DNA of 64,000 bases from an uncultured Prochlorococcus sp. (GCA_902525075.1 CABZFV010000001.1:175882-239881), one strand, 5' to 3'; positions 42,246 through 54,783 are shown, numbered from the stretch's first letter. Notes: generated from the letters alone by a model not told the origin. Numbers and translations: made by a program.

Positions 42246-42842
42246 TTACTTTTGTTCAGCCATTTTTAGAAAATTACTAATTAATTTATGACCAAATTGC
42301 GTCAAAACACTTTCAGGATGAAACTGTACCCCATGTAAATGTTTATATTCTTTATGAGAGATAGCCATAATTGTTGAGTCTTCTAAAGTCGCAGTTATGT
42401 CGAAACAAGATGGTAAAGAACTTGAATCAACTATAAGACTATGATATCTAGTAGCCACAAATGGAGTCTCGATATCTTTAAACAATCCTTTTTGATTATG
42501 AAATATTTTGGATGTCTTACCATGCATAAGTTCTTTCCCAACTATAACCTTACCTCCAAAAGCTTGGGCCAAAGCTTGATGACCTAAACAAACTCCCAAG
42601 GTCGGAATATTTTTAGATAATTTTTTTAGAATTGGCAGACAAATTCCAGATTGATCTGGATTACCTGGACCTGGAGATAAGAGAATTCCACCAGGATTTA
42701 GTTTGATAATTTCTTCTAGAGTAATTTCATCATTTCTTTTAACTATTAATTCTTTAGTTATTTCATGCTCAACTGAAAGTTCTCCTAAATATTGAACAAG
42801 GTTATAAGTAAAACTATCGTAATTATCAATAACAAGAAACAT
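42246..42842 (-). CDS. trpG: anthranilate/aminodeoxychorismate synthase glutamine amidotransferase subunit
   Basis: VIDNYDSFTYNLVQYLGE; LLSPGPGNPDQSGIC; LGVCLGHQALAQAFGG; HGVQFHPESVLT. Confidence 0.96.
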   Translation of the reverse strand: MFLVIDNYDSFTYNLVQYLGELSVEHEITKELIVKRNDEITLEEIIKLNPGGILLSPGPGNPDQSGICLPILKKLSKNIPTLGVCLGHQALAQAFGGKVIVGKELMHGKTSKIFHNQKGLFKDIETPFVATRYHSLIVDSSSLPSCFDITATLEDSTIMAISHKEYKHLHGVQFHPESVLTQFGHKLISNFLKMAEQK

Positions 42843-42854
42843 ATTTATATGGAT

Positions 42855-43265
42855 TTAAAATAACAACTTTATTTTAGGAACAAAGATATATACAGCAATA
42901 ATAACAGAATTTATGGAAGCTAATAATACTGCTCCTGCAGAAGTATCTTTTGAAATTTTAGCCAAAATACTAAATTCTTTTTTCACTACTAAATCAACGA
43001 TTGATTCAATAGATGTGTTCAATATTTCTAATATTAAAACAGACATTATTGTTGCAATCAAAATAACATAATTACTTAGACTAATTTTGAGTAAAAAACC
43101 AATTATTAAACTTGTAACTGCAAAAATTAATTGAATTTTAAAATTTCTTGAAGTTTTTAATACATAACTAATACCATTGAAAGCATACTTAAAACTTATA
43201 AATACATTACTAGAAGTTTTGTATGATTCTTTTCTATTTTCTAAATAGTTTATTTTTTTTTCCAT
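42855..43265 (-). CDS. dgkA: diacylglycerol kinase (prokaryotic type)
   Basis: AFNGISYVLKTSRNFKIQL...LEILNTSIESIVDLV...SKDTSAGAVLLASI. Confidence 0.92.
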   Translation of the reverse strand: MEKKINYLENRKESYKTSSNVFISFKYAFNGISYVLKTSRNFKIQLIFAVTSLIIGFLLKISLSNYVILIATIMSVLILEILNTSIESIVDLVVKKEFSILAKISKDTSAGAVLLASINSVIIAVYIFVPKIKLLF

Positions 43266-43271
43266 TTATTT

Positions 43272-43811
43272 TTAATCTAATCGAGTAATTAAATATTCTT
43301 GGAAATTTAACATATTTTCTAAATCATGCTCATTATTATGTTCCCATCCCAAAAGATGTAAAAATCCATGACTAGCCAACCAGATCATCTCTCTATAGAT
43401 TGAATGTTTATATTCATAAGATTGCTCAAGTGCCATCTCTAATGATATAAAAATATCTCCCAACTCTATATGATCTAAATTATTTAGAGATTCATCAGAA
43501 ATAATTGGAAAAGATAGAACATCAGTTGGACCATTTTTTTGCATCCATTTCTTATTCAAAGAAGCAATTTCTTGATTAGATATTATCTGTAAGCCTAATG
43601 AAAAAGATTTTTTTTCAAAAATATAATTTGGTAATTCATAATCATCTTTTTTTAATATAGTATTTATCCAAGATAAAAAAACTTTCTCCCAAAAAATAGA
43701 TTCAAAAATAAGATGAGTTTTAGTATCTTTTAACTTATTTGAAAATTGAGAGAAATTATTACATTGAAAAACCAAATCTAAATTTATTTCAGAAATAATT
43801 TTTTCTTTCAT
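43272..43811 (-). CDS. ybeY: endoribonuclease YbeY
   Basis: [45 protein letters not shown]. Confidence 0.93.
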   Translation of the reverse strand: MKEKIISEINLDLVFQCNNFSQFSNKLKDTKTHLIFESIFWEKVFLSWINTILKKDDYELPNYIFEKKSFSLGLQIISNQEIASLNKKWMQKNGPTDVLSFPIISDESLNNLDHIELGDIFISLEMALEQSYEYKHSIYREMIWLASHGFLHLLGWEHNNEHDLENMLNFQEYLITRLD

Positions 43812-43817
43812 ACATTC

Positions 43818-44000
43818 TTAAACTGGAATATTGGGCTTACCTATTGTGGCCACAAGTATTAATATCCCAATTAAGACTAGAAAGGTTATTGAAAAATGAG
43901 AAATACTTTTTGAGCCTTTCCTTACCATATTTCTCATAGCAAGCTTTATAAAGCTTGGAGGAGAAACTTTTTTTTCTAAAATTTCGTTTTTATTTTCCAT
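43818..44000 (-). CDS. small membrane protein (DUF3285-like)
   Basis: PPSFIKLAMRNMVRKGSKSISHFSITFLVLIGILILVATIGKPNIP; sits between ybeY and prfB. Confidence 0.75.
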   Translation of the reverse strand: MENKNEILEKKVSPPSFIKLAMRNMVRKGSKSISHFSITFLVLIGILILVATIGKPNIPV

Positions 44001-44003
44001 TAG

Positions 44004-45126
44004 TTATTCAAGAGATTCATTAGAAGAAATATTCATACGTAATAATTCATGAATAAATGGTTCAAGTCCACCATCTAAAACACTATCTAACTCGTTAGTC
44101 TCCTGCATAGTCCTAAGATCTTTTACCATTTGATAGGGATGGAAAACATAATTTCTTATTTGATTGCCCCATGCAGCTTCAACAATATCACCTTTAATAT
44201 CAGCGACTTCAGCAGCTCGTTGTTCTTTAGCAATCACTAATAGTTTAGACTTTAAAAGCAACATAGCTTTTTCTTTATTTTGTAATTGAGATCTTTCTTG
44301 AGTACATCTTACTGAAATCCCTGAAGGCAAATGAACAATTCTCACTGCTGTTTCTACTTTATTAACATTTTGTCCTCCAGCTCCACCGGATCTACTTGTT
44401 GTGATTTCTAAATCTTTTTCAGGTATATCAAGTGAAATATTATCATCTAATTTTGGCATAACCTCTACCCCAGCAAAGCTGGTTTGTCTTTTGCCATTGG
44501 CATTGAAAGGAGAAATTCTTACTAATCTATGAGTTCCTTTTTCATGTTGCAGATAGCCATATGCATATTTTCCATCAATTTCGAACGTTACACTTTTAAT
44601 ACCTGCTTCTTCTCCTTGAGATAATTCATTAATGACAAGGCTCATTTGATTATTATCGGCCCATCTTGAGTACATTCTTAATAATATCTCTACCCAATCC
44701 TGCGCATCTGTTCCACCTGCACCTGCGTTAATAGAAACTACTGCTCCTACCTTATCGTATTCACCACATAGCAATCTTTCAAATTCCCATTTATCCAAAT
44801 TCTCTCTTAATTTCTTTAATCCCAGCTGCGATTCTAAAATCATTTCCTCTTCAGGTTCTAGAGAATAAAGCTCAAGAGAGGCATTAGCATCAGAAATAAA
44901 AGTTTTCCATTTATCTAACAATTCGAGTTGTGCTTTAACATCATCAAGGATTAACATTTGCTTTTTAGCTTCTTCTTGATTTTCCCAAAATTCAGGCTGA
45001 GCAGAGATTTGCTCTAACTCTTTCCTTTTCGCTTTTAATCTTGGAACGTCAAAGACAATCCTGAGCATTACCCAGGCGCTCTGTTAGTTCCGAAAGATCT
45101 TTTTTGAAATCTGTAATATCTATCAA
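44004..45126 (-). CDS. prfB: peptide chain release factor 2 with +1 programmed frameshift
   Basis: Main frame contains [17 protein letters not shown] and RF2 body. Upstream 0-frame from TTG(45126): [24 protein letters not shown] then CTT TGA C (45054..45048); +1 shift joins [14 protein letters not shown]. Confidence 0.95.
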
Positions 45127-45202
45127 AATAGAATTTAATCGTTATTTATAATCTAACAAGCACTTTTGTTTAATAGTATAAACTAAGTATTATTTTAAAA
45201 AA

Positions 45203-45457
45203 ATGTCCAAAGTTGAAATTTATACTTGGCAATATTGCCCATTCTGTATTCGAGCAAAATCACTACTCAAGAAAAAAAATGTAAATTTTACTGAATATAA
45301 AATAGATGGCGACGAAGATGCCAGAGCATTGATGATTGAAAGAGCTGATGGTAGAAGAACATTACCACAAATATTTATAGATAATGAGGGTATCGGAGGC
45401 TGCGATGATCTCTACGCATTAGAAAATGAAAATAAATTAGAAGCATTATTAAACTAG
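45203..45457 (+). CDS. grxC: glutaredoxin 3
   Basis: [49 protein letters not shown]. Confidence 0.96.
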   Translation: MSKVEIYTWQYCPFCIRAKSLLKKKNVNFTEYKIDGDEDARALMIERADGRRTLPQIFIDNEGIGGCDDLYALENENKLEALLN

Positions 45458-45462
45458 ATCTT

Positions 45463-46386
45463 ATGAAATTTCTATTCGTAATAGATCCAATTAAAAATAT
45501 AAATCCCTTAAAAGATTCAACTGCTGCTTTAATGCAAGCATCATCAAAAAAAAATATTGAAATCTGGAGTTGTACTCCTCAAGACCTGGAAGCTAGAGGT
45601 GATGAAGTATGGGCATCTTCCGTAAAGGTTGAAGTAATTCCGTGGATTTCTTTCAAAGAGAATGATTGCATACCTCTCGCCGAATTTAATTGCATTTGGA
45701 TGAGAAAAGATCCTCCTGTAAATGAGGCTTATTTATATGCAACCCATCTTTTAGAAGTTGCCGAAAGAAAAGGAGTAAAAGTAATTAACAAACCCTCATC
45801 GTTAAGAGCGTGGAATGAAAAGCTAGGTGCTTTAAGATACAGCCACTTAATGGCACCTACAATAGTTGCGAGTAAGGTAAAAGATCTTATTAATTTTGCA
45901 AATATAAATAATGAAGTAGTCATAAAACCTCTTGGAGGAAAAGGTGGTCAAGGTGTTATAAGGATAAATAAAAATTCTCCAGGAATTAAATCAATCATTG
46001 AATTAATCACTTCTCAAGAAGAATTACCCGTTATGATGCAAAAATTTATTCCTGAAGTCATAGAGGGTGATAAAAGAATAATTATCGTAAACGGAGAAGC
46101 AATTGGATCAATAAATAGGATTCCTCAAGGAGGCGATTTTAGGAGTAATTTAGCGATGGGAGGCAAGGCTGAACCCACATTATTAACAGAAAAAGAAAAA
46201 AGTATCTGCTCAGAATTATCTCAACACTTCAAAGATGAGGGTTTATTTTTTGTTGGTATTGATGTAATAAATGGAATGCTTAGCGAGATTAATGTAACCA
46301 GTCCAACAGGTTTAAGAGAAATAGAAAATTTATCCAATAAAAATGTTTCAGAGGAAGTTATTGAAAAATTAGTAGAAATTATCTAG
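45463..46386 (+). CDS. gshB: glutathione synthetase
   Basis: [59 protein letters not shown]. Confidence 0.97.
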   Translation: MKFLFVIDPIKNINPLKDSTAALMQASSKKNIEIWSCTPQDLEARGDEVWASSVKVEVIPWISFKENDCIPLAEFNCIWMRKDPPVNEAYLYATHLLEVAERKGVKVINKPSSLRAWNEKLGALRYSHLMAPTIVASKVKDLINFANINNEVVIKPLGGKGGQGVIRINKNSPGIKSIIELITSQEELPVMMQKFIPEVIEGDKRIIIVNGEAIGSINRIPQGGDFRSNLAMGGKAEPTLLTEKEKSICSELSQHFKDEGLFFVGIDVINGMLSEINVTSPTGLREIENLSNKNVSEEVIEKLVEII

Positions 46387-47791
46387 GATTTTTAGCGCAA
46401 AATATCTGTTTTACTATAGATTCAAATTTTAATTTAATCTCATCTATTTCTTTCTCTAAAACGGAGCCAGAAACTATACCTGAACCTGCAGTAAATTCAA
46501 TATTTTCTTCAATACATCTTGCGCCTCTTATTGCCAAAAGAAATGAAGCATTGCCTGATGAATCAACCCAGCCCATTGGAGAAGCATAATTTCCTCTAGG
46601 GAAAGACTCAAGAGTATTTATCCAATCCAATGCTGCATTTTTTGGGTATCCACAAACAGCTGGAGATGGATGTAAGTTTTTAAGCAATTCAAAAGGACAA
46701 ATATTTTCAACTTTAGAGAAAATGAGTGTTTGCAAATGAGAAATATCTCCAAATGAATTTACCTTGATATCACTTTTTTTAAAATTTGTTATTTTTGAAA
46801 CTTCTAAAGATTTAATCAAATGTTGTATTACATAATTATGTTCCTTTAAGTCTTTAGTACTTTTAAGAAGTTTCTTAAAATTTGAATTAGTAGAGATAGT
46901 TCCAGCAAGAGCCTCTAAAGTTAAATTAGGTTTAGAGAAAGAAAATAATTTTTCTGGAGATGCTCCAAACAAAATATCCTTACTATTCCTTTTCCAAACG
47001 TATCTACATGTATTTGGTTGCTTCTTTTTAAATCTTTTTAAAATTTCTACTAAATCTAATTTATTTTTAAGTTTTATTTTAATCCTATTCGCTAAAACTA
47101 TCTTTTCGAGGATATCTTTCTCTACTAATTGAATTCCTCTATTTACTACTTTTTTCATGTGTGTTTTAGAAGTTTCTAAGGAGCGTGAGAAATCATCAAT
47201 AAAAGGGGAATCAAAACTAGTTTTCAAGCCAGATGATTTTATTAATTCTGAGCTAGAATTAATAACTTGATTTCTAATTGTCCATATTTCTTCAATTAAT
47301 GTTCTTAATGATGATTTACCTTCAACATGACCATTGATTCTTAACCAGCAATTCTTGCCACTTTTAGTAATTAATATTTTTGGCAAAATGGCTTCCAAAC
47401 TAGGGATATCTGAAGGTAAATTCTTATTATTCAAATTTTCAGAGAAAGAAAATAAATAAATAATTTTTGAAAGTGCAGAATTATGCGATTCATTAGTTAA
47501 GTTAATTAAATTTTTAAAATTCTCAGAATTAAACTCTTTTGCTACCTCAAATCTTTTTGGGCCATCCAGAGTAACATATTTACACTTCTCGAAAGCTAAA
47601 TATGAAATGCCATCAGATTCCTCCCAAAATGAAGAAAACGGATATTGATTTATTAACAATTCATAAACTTGAAATAAATCAATACAAGGAATCTCAACAC
47701 AAATACTTACTAATCCAGAATTTTCAACTTTCTTATCGAAAGAGGAAAATACATCTTTTAAAAAATCTGTTAAGTTTAAATCATTTTTCAT
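46379..47791 (-). CDS. menF: isochorismate synthase
   Basis: Chorismate-binding fold: [73 protein letters not shown]. Confidence 0.93.
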   Translation of the reverse strand: MKNDLNLTDFLKDVFSSFDKKVENSGLVSICVEIPCIDLFQVYELLINQYPFSSFWEESDGISYLAFEKCKYVTLDGPKRFEVAKEFNSENFKNLINLTNESHNSALSKIIYLFSFSENLNNKNLPSDIPSLEAILPKILITKSGKNCWLRINGHVEGKSSLRTLIEEIWTIRNQVINSSSELIKSSGLKTSFDSPFIDDFSRSLETSKTHMKKVVNRGIQLVEKDILEKIVLANRIKIKLKNKLDLVEILKRFKKKQPNTCRYVWKRNSKDILFGASPEKLFSFSKPNLTLEALAGTISTNSNFKKLLKSTKDLKEHNYVIQHLIKSLEVSKITNFKKSDIKVNSFGDISHLQTLIFSKVENICPFELLKNLHPSPAVCGYPKNAALDWINTLESFPRGNYASPMGWVDSSGNASFLLAIRGARCIEENIEFTAGSGIVSGSVLEKEIDEIKLKFESIVKQIFCAKNPR

Positions 47792-47892
47792 TACTTATTG
47801 AAAATAACTAAAAATGATGCAATAAAGTAAAAAATGTAACTCAATTTATAAACTACATTCAATAATTATCTAATTTTGCGTGTTAATAAAAA

Positions 47893-48810
47893 ATGGACGA
47901 AGATAAAAAAAAATTATGGAAAAAAGCAATAAAATGGCCTCTTTATTCTGTTGCCATACTTCCAGTTTTAATAACAGGGGCTTACTTACTCAATCAATAT
48001 GAAGAGGTAAAAATTTATAATTTGATTTCATTTACTTTAGCTGCAATTTTGATATTACTTTGGGAAAATCTAACTAATGATTTATACGACGCAAAAACAG
48101 GAATCGATGAATTTAAATTCCATTCAATTGTAAATCTTATAAAAAATAAAAAAATAATTTCATTTATTGCATATACATCTTTAATTATTGGTTTATTAAT
48201 AATTTTAATTATTTCAGTATCAACAAGTATAAACATTTTTATTTTGGTGGCAGCTTGCTGTTTCTTAGGATATTTATATCAAGGTCCTCCTTTTAGATTG
48301 GGCTATCAAGGTTTAGGAGAACCATTATGCTGGATTGCATTTGGACCTTTTGCGTACTCTGCAGTCTTAATTGCGTTAAATCCGTCTAATATTTACTTCG
48401 ATGATATTCCATGGAAAGTTTCTTTATTACTTGGTTCAGGACCTTCCTTGGCAACAACTCTTGTATTATTTTGTTCTCATTTTCATCAAATTTCTGAAGA
48501 TAAAAAGCATGGGAAAAATTCACCTTTAGTTCGCTTAGGGGCAAAAAAAGGTTCTCAATTTGTGCCTTGGATAATTTTTACAATATATATTTTTCAACTT
48601 TTCACAATAGTTTATGGATTTATTCCAGTGTTTTGCATCCTTTATTTGCTTAGTTTGCCTCAAGCAATAATACTTATAAATTTATTAAAGTCTTCGTATG
48701 CAAAACCTTCTGCAATAAAAAATTGCAAATTCGTCGCAATAAAATTTCAAACTCTTAATGGAATTGGTTTAATCACAGGATTAATATTTAATTACTATCT
48801 AAATAAATGA
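47893..48810 (+). CDS. menA: 1,4-dihydroxy-2-naphthoate phytyltransferase
   Basis: UbiA-family prenyltransferase: NLTNDLYDAKTGIDEFK; YQGPPFRLGYQGLGEPLCWIAFGPFA. Confidence 0.92.
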   Translation: MDEDKKKLWKKAIKWPLYSVAILPVLITGAYLLNQYEEVKIYNLISFTLAAILILLWENLTNDLYDAKTGIDEFKFHSIVNLIKNKKIISFIAYTSLIIGLLIILIISVSTSINIFILVAACCFLGYLYQGPPFRLGYQGLGEPLCWIAFGPFAYSAVLIALNPSNIYFDDIPWKVSLLLGSGPSLATTLVLFCSHFHQISEDKKHGKNSPLVRLGAKKGSQFVPWIIFTIYIFQLFTIVYGFIPVFCILYLLSLPQAIILINLLKSSYAKPSAIKNCKFVAIKFQTLNGIGLITGLIFNYYLNK

Positions 48811-49772
48811 ACTTAATATTTCAAAAAAAATCTTATAGCTTTAAGTTATCGGCCAAAGTAGAAAACTCTAAAACCAATTACCATACGAAATCGGGTTGGA
48901 TAATTAAATTAATAAGTAATGATAAAAAAATAGGGTTTGGAGAAGTGTCACCGCTACAAAAAAAAGACTTAAAAAAGTGTGCGAAACAACTAGATATGAT
49001 CCCTGAGTGTATAGAGGAATTTAATTTATCAGAGCAAATAAATATTTTTCACCCATGCATTCAATCTGCAATAAATTCTGCATTAGCTGAGATCAATGGA
49101 AATATAATTTTTAAAGAAAACTACTACTTTGATGAAATTGGTAAAACAGCCATATTGTTAAATCATGAAAATGTAGTTTCAGATCTAAATGATATTAAAA
49201 AAAGACAATGTGATATTGGAAAATCATTAACCTTAAAATGGAAAGTAGCACTAAAAAATAACCATGAGGAAGAAGCAAAATTAGAAGAAATTTTAAGCAA
49301 AATAGGTAATAATATTAAGTTAAGAATAGATGCTAATGGTTCTTGGGGAAGAAAGATAGCTAATAGATGGGCTGATATTTTGAAAGATAATAAAAATATA
49401 GATTGGTTAGAACAACCTCTCTGTGTTGATGATATTGATGGACTGACAGAACTAAACAAAAAAATTCCAATAGCTTTAGACGAATCACTTTTAAAATTTC
49501 CAACTTTGATTGATGAGTGGAAGGGTTGGCAAATTAGAAGGCCTTCTCAAGAAAATAATCCAGTTAAGCTTTTAAGAGAATTAGAAAATAAAAAAGCTTT
49601 AATATCTATAAGTACCTCATTTGAAACTGGAATAGGAAAGAGATGGCTCCATCATTTATCTTCTTTACAATTAGAAGGACCAACGCCAAAAGTTCCTGGT
49701 TTAGCAATGAATAAATTACCTAATTCGTTTCTATTTTTAAATGAAGCAAAAAAGATATGGGATCAACTATGA
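48807..49772 (+). CDS. menC: o-succinylbenzoate synthase
   Basis: Enolase-superfamily: LRIDANGSWGRKIANRWADIL; DWLEQPL; IALDESL; position between menA and menE. Confidence 0.9.
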   Translation: MNLIFQKKSYSFKLSAKVENSKTNYHTKSGWIIKLISNDKKIGFGEVSPLQKKDLKKCAKQLDMIPECIEEFNLSEQINIFHPCIQSAINSALAEINGNIIFKENYYFDEIGKTAILLNHENVVSDLNDIKKRQCDIGKSLTLKWKVALKNNHEEEAKLEEILSKIGNNIKLRIDANGSWGRKIANRWADILKDNKNIDWLEQPLCVDDIDGLTELNKKIPIALDESLLKFPTLIDEWKGWQIRRPSQENNPVKLLRELENKKALISISTSFETGIGKRWLHHLSSLQLEGPTPKVPGLAMNKLPNSFLFLNEAKKIWDQL

Positions 49773-50971
49773 AAAATAAAATTCATACTATTGAAGTTGA
49801 AAATAACGAAACTCAATCTGTAGAAAAAATTATTGAAAAAATTAGAGAGAATAAAATTATTTATGTAAAAAACAAATTTTATGAAGACAAAGATATATTA
49901 GATTCAATTACAGAAAATGGACCAGCAATTATCCTAAACAGTAGTGGGAGTTCTGGAAAACCGAGACAATGTTTTCACCATTTAAATAATCTTAAATTAT
50001 CTGCAACTACATCAGGTCAATGGCTAATACAGCAAGGATTTGAATTACAAAACTGCTTAATTTTAAATACTTTACCCCTGAACCATATAAGTGGATTAAT
50101 GCCAATTTTTAGAAGTCAAACTTGGGGATGTGATTGTATTAATATTTCTCCGAATTTGATAAAAAAAACTCGAGAACTTTTACTTTTCACAATTAAATTT
50201 AAAAAAAACAAAAAACACTTGATTACGTCATTAGTACCTACCCAATTACAAAGACTTTTAGCTCAAAAAGATGGAATTAGTTGGCTAAAAATTTTTGATC
50301 TAATTTGGGTAGGTGGAGCTTCAATTTCAGACGAAACTGCAGAAAAATGTATAAAAGAAAAAATAAAATTAGCACCTTGTTACGGCTCAACTGAAACAGC
50401 AGCAATGGTTACGAGTTTAAAACCAAAAGAATTCTTAATGGGTTTTAAAAATGTTGGAGAAATACTACCAGATACAAAAATAAGAATTAACGCACAAGGA
50501 TTAATCGAAATAAAATCAGCCAGAATTGGAATCGAAATAATAGATTCTTTAAAAACTGAAAATTTCAAAAATAAAAATGGGTGGTGGCAAACCGGGGATT
50601 TAGGTGAAATTAAGCAAATCAATAATTCTTACTATTTAAAATTTAATGGAAGAAGTGATAATGCCTTTAATTCAGGTGGAGAAGTTGTTTTCCCTGAAGT
50701 AATTGAATCTAGATTAAATGATTTCATTATGAAAAAAAATATCCCAATTAATAAATTCAATATTTCGAAAGTATCAAACAAATTATGGGGAAATAAAATT
50801 AAAGTAATAGTTGAATTTAAAGAACTTACAAATAATAAAAATATTGAAATTTCTTTAAATTTATTAAAAAAATTTTCTCAAAGTTGGCCTAAACATGAAA
50901 AGCCTGAAGAGTGGGTTGTTAAAAACAAAAATACCAGTAAAGAAAAAATAAACTATAAATTTATAAAATAA
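49769..50971 (+). CDS. menE: O-succinylbenzoate-CoA ligase
   Basis: Adenylate-forming: ILNSSGSSGKPRQCFHHL; YGSTETAAMV; GWWQTGDLGEI; ATGA overlap with menC (track start 49757 is four codons upstream). Confidence 0.92.
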   Translation: MKNKIHTIEVENNETQSVEKIIEKIRENKIIYVKNKFYEDKDILDSITENGPAIILNSSGSSGKPRQCFHHLNNLKLSATTSGQWLIQQGFELQNCLILNTLPLNHISGLMPIFRSQTWGCDCINISPNLIKKTRELLLFTIKFKKNKKHLITSLVPTQLQRLLAQKDGISWLKIFDLIWVGGASISDETAEKCIKEKIKLAPCYGSTETAAMVTSLKPKEFLMGFKNVGEILPDTKIRINAQGLIEIKSARIGIEIIDSLKTENFKNKNGWWQTGDLGEIKQINNSYYLKFNGRSDNAFNSGGEVVFPEVIESRLNDFIMKKNIPINKFNISKVSNKLWGNKIKVIVEFKELTNNKNIEISLNLLKKFSQSWPKHEKPEEWVVKNKNTSKEKINYKFIK

Positions 50972-50974
50972 TAA

Positions 50975-51427
<453 letters not shown>

Positions 51428-51436
51428 TTAAAAAAC

Positions 51437-52624
51437 TTATCTATCAACAGATCCCATAATTACATCTATTGAGCCAAGGATTGCCATTATATCGGCGATT
51501 TTGGCACCTTTAAGAATATGAGGCAATATTTGCAAATTATTTAAATCAGCTGCTCTGATTTTAAATCTCCATGGGGTAACTTCATTATTTCCTTGAATAA
51601 ACACACCTATTTCTCCTTTACCGGACTCTAATCTTGTATACAATTCTCCGTTAGGAATTTTAAACGTTGGAGCAACCTTCTTGGCTACATATTGATAGTC
51701 AATACCAAATATTTCACTCTTCTTATCTTCAGTCGCCATTCTTTGAGCTTCCAAATTTTCTGTTGGACCTCCGGGAATCATTTTGCAAGCTTGGCGAATG
51801 ATGCTTAGTGATTGTCTCATCTCTTCAACTCTTACTCGATATCTCGCATAACAATCTCCTTCTTTTTCTGAAGCAATCTTCCAATCAAAATCGTCATAAC
51901 ATTCATAACTATCTACTTTTCTTAAATCCCAGGAAACTCCAGAAGCTCTAAGCATTGGCCCAGACAAAGACCAATTAATTGCCTGGTCTCTTTGTATTGT
52001 TCCAAGACCTTCAATTCTTTTTCTAAAAATTGGATTATTTGTGATTAATTTTTCGTATTCATCTATCTTAGGACCGAACCAATCGCAAAAATCTATACAT
52101 TTTTCTAACCATCCATATGGAAGATCACATGCGACACCACCTATCCTAAAGAAATTATTATTTATTAGCCTTTGTCCAGTAGCAGCTTCCCAGAGGTCGT
52201 AAATCATTTCTCTTTCTCTAAAAATATAGAAAAATGGAGTTTGAGCTCCTACGTCTGCTAAAAAGGGGCCAAGCCATAAAAGATGATTAGCAATACGATT
52301 AAGTTCGAGCATAAGGACTCTGATGTAACTAGCTCTTTTAGGAACTGGAATATTAGCTAATCTTTCAGGAGCATTTACTACAATAGCTTCATAAAACATT
52401 CCTGCTGCATAATCCATTCTGCTTACATAAGGTACATACATTACATTTGTCCTATTTTCAGCTATCTTTTCCATTCCTCTATGTAAATATCCAATTACTG
52501 GCTCACAATCAATGACATTCTCACCATCAAGAGTTACAACTAACCTTAAAACCCCATGCATTGAGGGATGGTGAGGGCCAAAATTGACCACCATTGGTTC
52601 TGTTCTAGTCTCTAGCTGAGCCAT
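51437..52624 (-). CDS. ndhH: NAD(P)H-quinone oxidoreductase subunit H
   Basis: [42 protein letters not shown]; 395 aa. Confidence 0.98.
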   Translation of the reverse strand: MAQLETRTEPMVVNFGPHHPSMHGVLRLVVTLDGENVIDCEPVIGYLHRGMEKIAENRTNVMYVPYVSRMDYAAGMFYEAIVVNAPERLANIPVPKRASYIRVLMLELNRIANHLLWLGPFLADVGAQTPFFYIFREREMIYDLWEAATGQRLINNNFFRIGGVACDLPYGWLEKCIDFCDWFGPKIDEYEKLITNNPIFRKRIEGLGTIQRDQAINWSLSGPMLRASGVSWDLRKVDSYECYDDFDWKIASEKEGDCYARYRVRVEEMRQSLSIIRQACKMIPGGPTENLEAQRMATEDKKSEIFGIDYQYVAKKVAPTFKIPNGELYTRLESGKGEIGVFIQGNNEVTPWRFKIRAADLNNLQILPHILKGAKIADIMAILGSIDVIMGSVDR

Positions 52625-52662
52625 TTGAAATTTAACTTCTAAATAAATCTTAGTCGAAAGTT

Positions 52663-53565
52663 ATGCAAACTGACCTATCTGATTCAACTTTTTTCAATCA
52701 TCAATCAGTTATGACAGCCGAGATTATGGCCTCATTAGAGCATTACCCACTTATACATAACAATCAACTTAAGGGGATAGACGCAACTTTAGGCGGAGGG
52801 GGACACTCTTATCATTTATTGAGAAAATATTCGGATTTAAATATAATTGGACTAGATCAAGATCCGTTCGCGAGAAAATCAGCATCAAAAAAACTTGATG
52901 AGTTTAAAAATAGGATTGAAATAAAGGCTTCAAATTTTGCGGATTTTGTACCAAAAGAAAAAGTTTCTTTTGTGATTGCAGATCTTGGAGTAAATAGTAA
53001 CCAAATAGATGACCCTAAAAGAGGATTTAGTTTCCAAAAAGATGGTCCGCTTGATATGCGCATGAATCCTTTTCTTGATGTTGATGCAGAGAAATTAATT
53101 GAGGCTTTGAATGAAAAAGATCTAGCTAACCTAATCTATAAATATGGAGATGAGAGATTATCAAGAAAGATTGCTAGGAAAATAAAATTGGATTTGAAGG
53201 AAAATGGGAAATATTCTGGGACAAAAGAGTTAGCTTATTCTATTGCAGGCTGCTTCCCACCAAAACAAAGATATAAAAAAATTCATCCAGCAACAAGAAC
53301 ATTTCAAGCACTAAGAATTGCTGTTAATAAAGAAATTGAAGTCTTAGAAAAATTTTTGCAAGTTGTACCTGAATGGCTTTTGCCAGGGGGTATTATTTCT
53401 ATTATTAGTTTTCATTCCCTTGAGGATAGGTTAGTTAAAAGTTGTTTTAAGAATGATCAAAGATTAAAAAACCTGACAAAAAAACCAATAACTCCTTCCG
53501 AGCAAGAAGTCGAACTAAATAAAAGAGCTAGAAGTGGAAAATTAAGAATTGCTCAATTAAATTAA
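52663..53565 (+). CDS. rsmH: 16S rRNA (cytosine(1402)-N(4))-methyltransferase
   Basis: HQSVMTAEIMASL; GIDATLGGGGHSYHLL; FVIADLGVNSNQIDDPKRGFSF; ISFHSLEDRLVK. Confidence 0.96.
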   Translation: MQTDLSDSTFFNHQSVMTAEIMASLEHYPLIHNNQLKGIDATLGGGGHSYHLLRKYSDLNIIGLDQDPFARKSASKKLDEFKNRIEIKASNFADFVPKEKVSFVIADLGVNSNQIDDPKRGFSFQKDGPLDMRMNPFLDVDAEKLIEALNEKDLANLIYKYGDERLSRKIARKIKLDLKENGKYSGTKELAYSIAGCFPPKQRYKKIHPATRTFQALRIAVNKEIEVLEKFLQVVPEWLLPGGIISIISFHSLEDRLVKSCFKNDQRLKNLTKKPITPSEQEVELNKRARSGKLRIAQLN

Positions 53566-53578
53566 AAGCCAATAATTT

Positions 53579-54724
53579 CTATCGTAATGATCTGATCGTA
53601 TCTGTAAGAATCTGAATTGCTTGTTTTATGTCTTTTGAATTAGTGCTTAATCCAATACTCAACCTTATTGAAGATTCTGCTTCTTTAAGAGATCTACCTA
53701 AGGCTAGTAAAACATGAGATGGTTCACCATTACTACATGCAGATCCAGTAGAGCAAATTATTTTAGATTTTAAAAGTTTATGAAACTTTGCTCCGTTTAA
53801 ATCCAATACAGTCAAATTTAAATTGTGAGGTAATCTTTTTTCTATGGAGCCATTAATTAATAAACCAGAATTATTTTTTAATAACCCCTCTAAAAGGTTA
53901 TTTCTATAAAAAAGTAATTTCTCAGCATTATTTTTTTGATTAAAAACTGCTATTTCTATTGCTTTAGCAAAGCCAACCACTAAAGGAAGAGGTAATGTGC
54001 CAGACCTAAGACCATATTCCTGACCTCCTCCAACAATTAAAGGCTCAAGATTAATTTCTTCATCAATCAAAAGAAGTCCTATCCCTTTAGGACCATATAT
54101 TTTGTGAGAACTCATCGTTATCATATTTACATCTGATAAAAGATTGTCTAAAGACATATAACCTAAACATTGTGCAAAATCAGAGTGAAATGTTATTCCT
54201 TTTGATTCACATATCTTTGAAATATTTTCTATGGGCTGAATAACTCCTATTTCGTTATTTGCCAACATGATACTAACCAGAAATGTATCTTCTCTTATAT
54301 TTTTTTTGAATTGTTCTTCTGAAATTAAGCCATCTTTCTCAGGATTAATTTCTGTAACCATAAATCCCTCTTTTTTTAGTTGGTTTAGGGGCTCCAAAAC
54401 AGCTTTATGCTCCGTTTTTAAGGTAATAATATGTCCATAATTTCCTGTTTTTTTAAAGAAATTTCTAGCAAAACCTAATAAGGCTAAGTTATTAGATTCA
54501 GTTGCCCCACTTGTAAAAATAACTTTTTTATTCTTAAGAAATAAACTTTGTTCTATTTTTTCTCTTGAAGCCTCCAGTATAGCACTTGCGTTAATCCCAG
54601 CCAAATTAGATTTGCTTGCAGGATTAGAAAATATCTCACTCCAAAAAGGTTTCATAGAATCAACAACATCTTTAGAACAAGGAGTCGAAGATTGATAGTC
54701 TAGTAGTATAGGAGTTGATAGCAT
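53579..54724 (-). CDS. cysteine desulfurase (NifS/IscS family)
   Basis: LLDYQSSTPCSKDVVDSMKPFW; FTSGATESNNLALLG; HSDFAQCLG; SSHKIYGPKGIGLL; STGSACSNGEPS. Confidence 0.93.
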   Translation of the reverse strand: MLSTPILLDYQSSTPCSKDVVDSMKPFWSEIFSNPASKSNLAGINASAILEASREKIEQSLFLKNKKVIFTSGATESNNLALLGFARNFFKKTGNYGHIITLKTEHKAVLEPLNQLKKEGFMVTEINPEKDGLISEEQFKKNIREDTFLVSIMLANNEIGVIQPIENISKICESKGITFHSDFAQCLGYMSLDNLLSDVNMITMSSHKIYGPKGIGLLLIDEEINLEPLIVGGGQEYGLRSGTLPLPLVVGFAKAIEIAVFNQKNNAEKLLFYRNNLLEGLLKNNSGLLINGSIEKRLPHNLNLTVLDLNGAKFHKLLKSKIICSTGSACSNGEPSHVLLALGRSLKEAESSIRLSIGLSTNSKDIKQAIQILTDTIRSLR

Positions 54725-54783
54725 TATGTTTAGTATATAAAATTCTGTTAATTACTAGAAAATCAAATTAAAGAATTTAAAAA

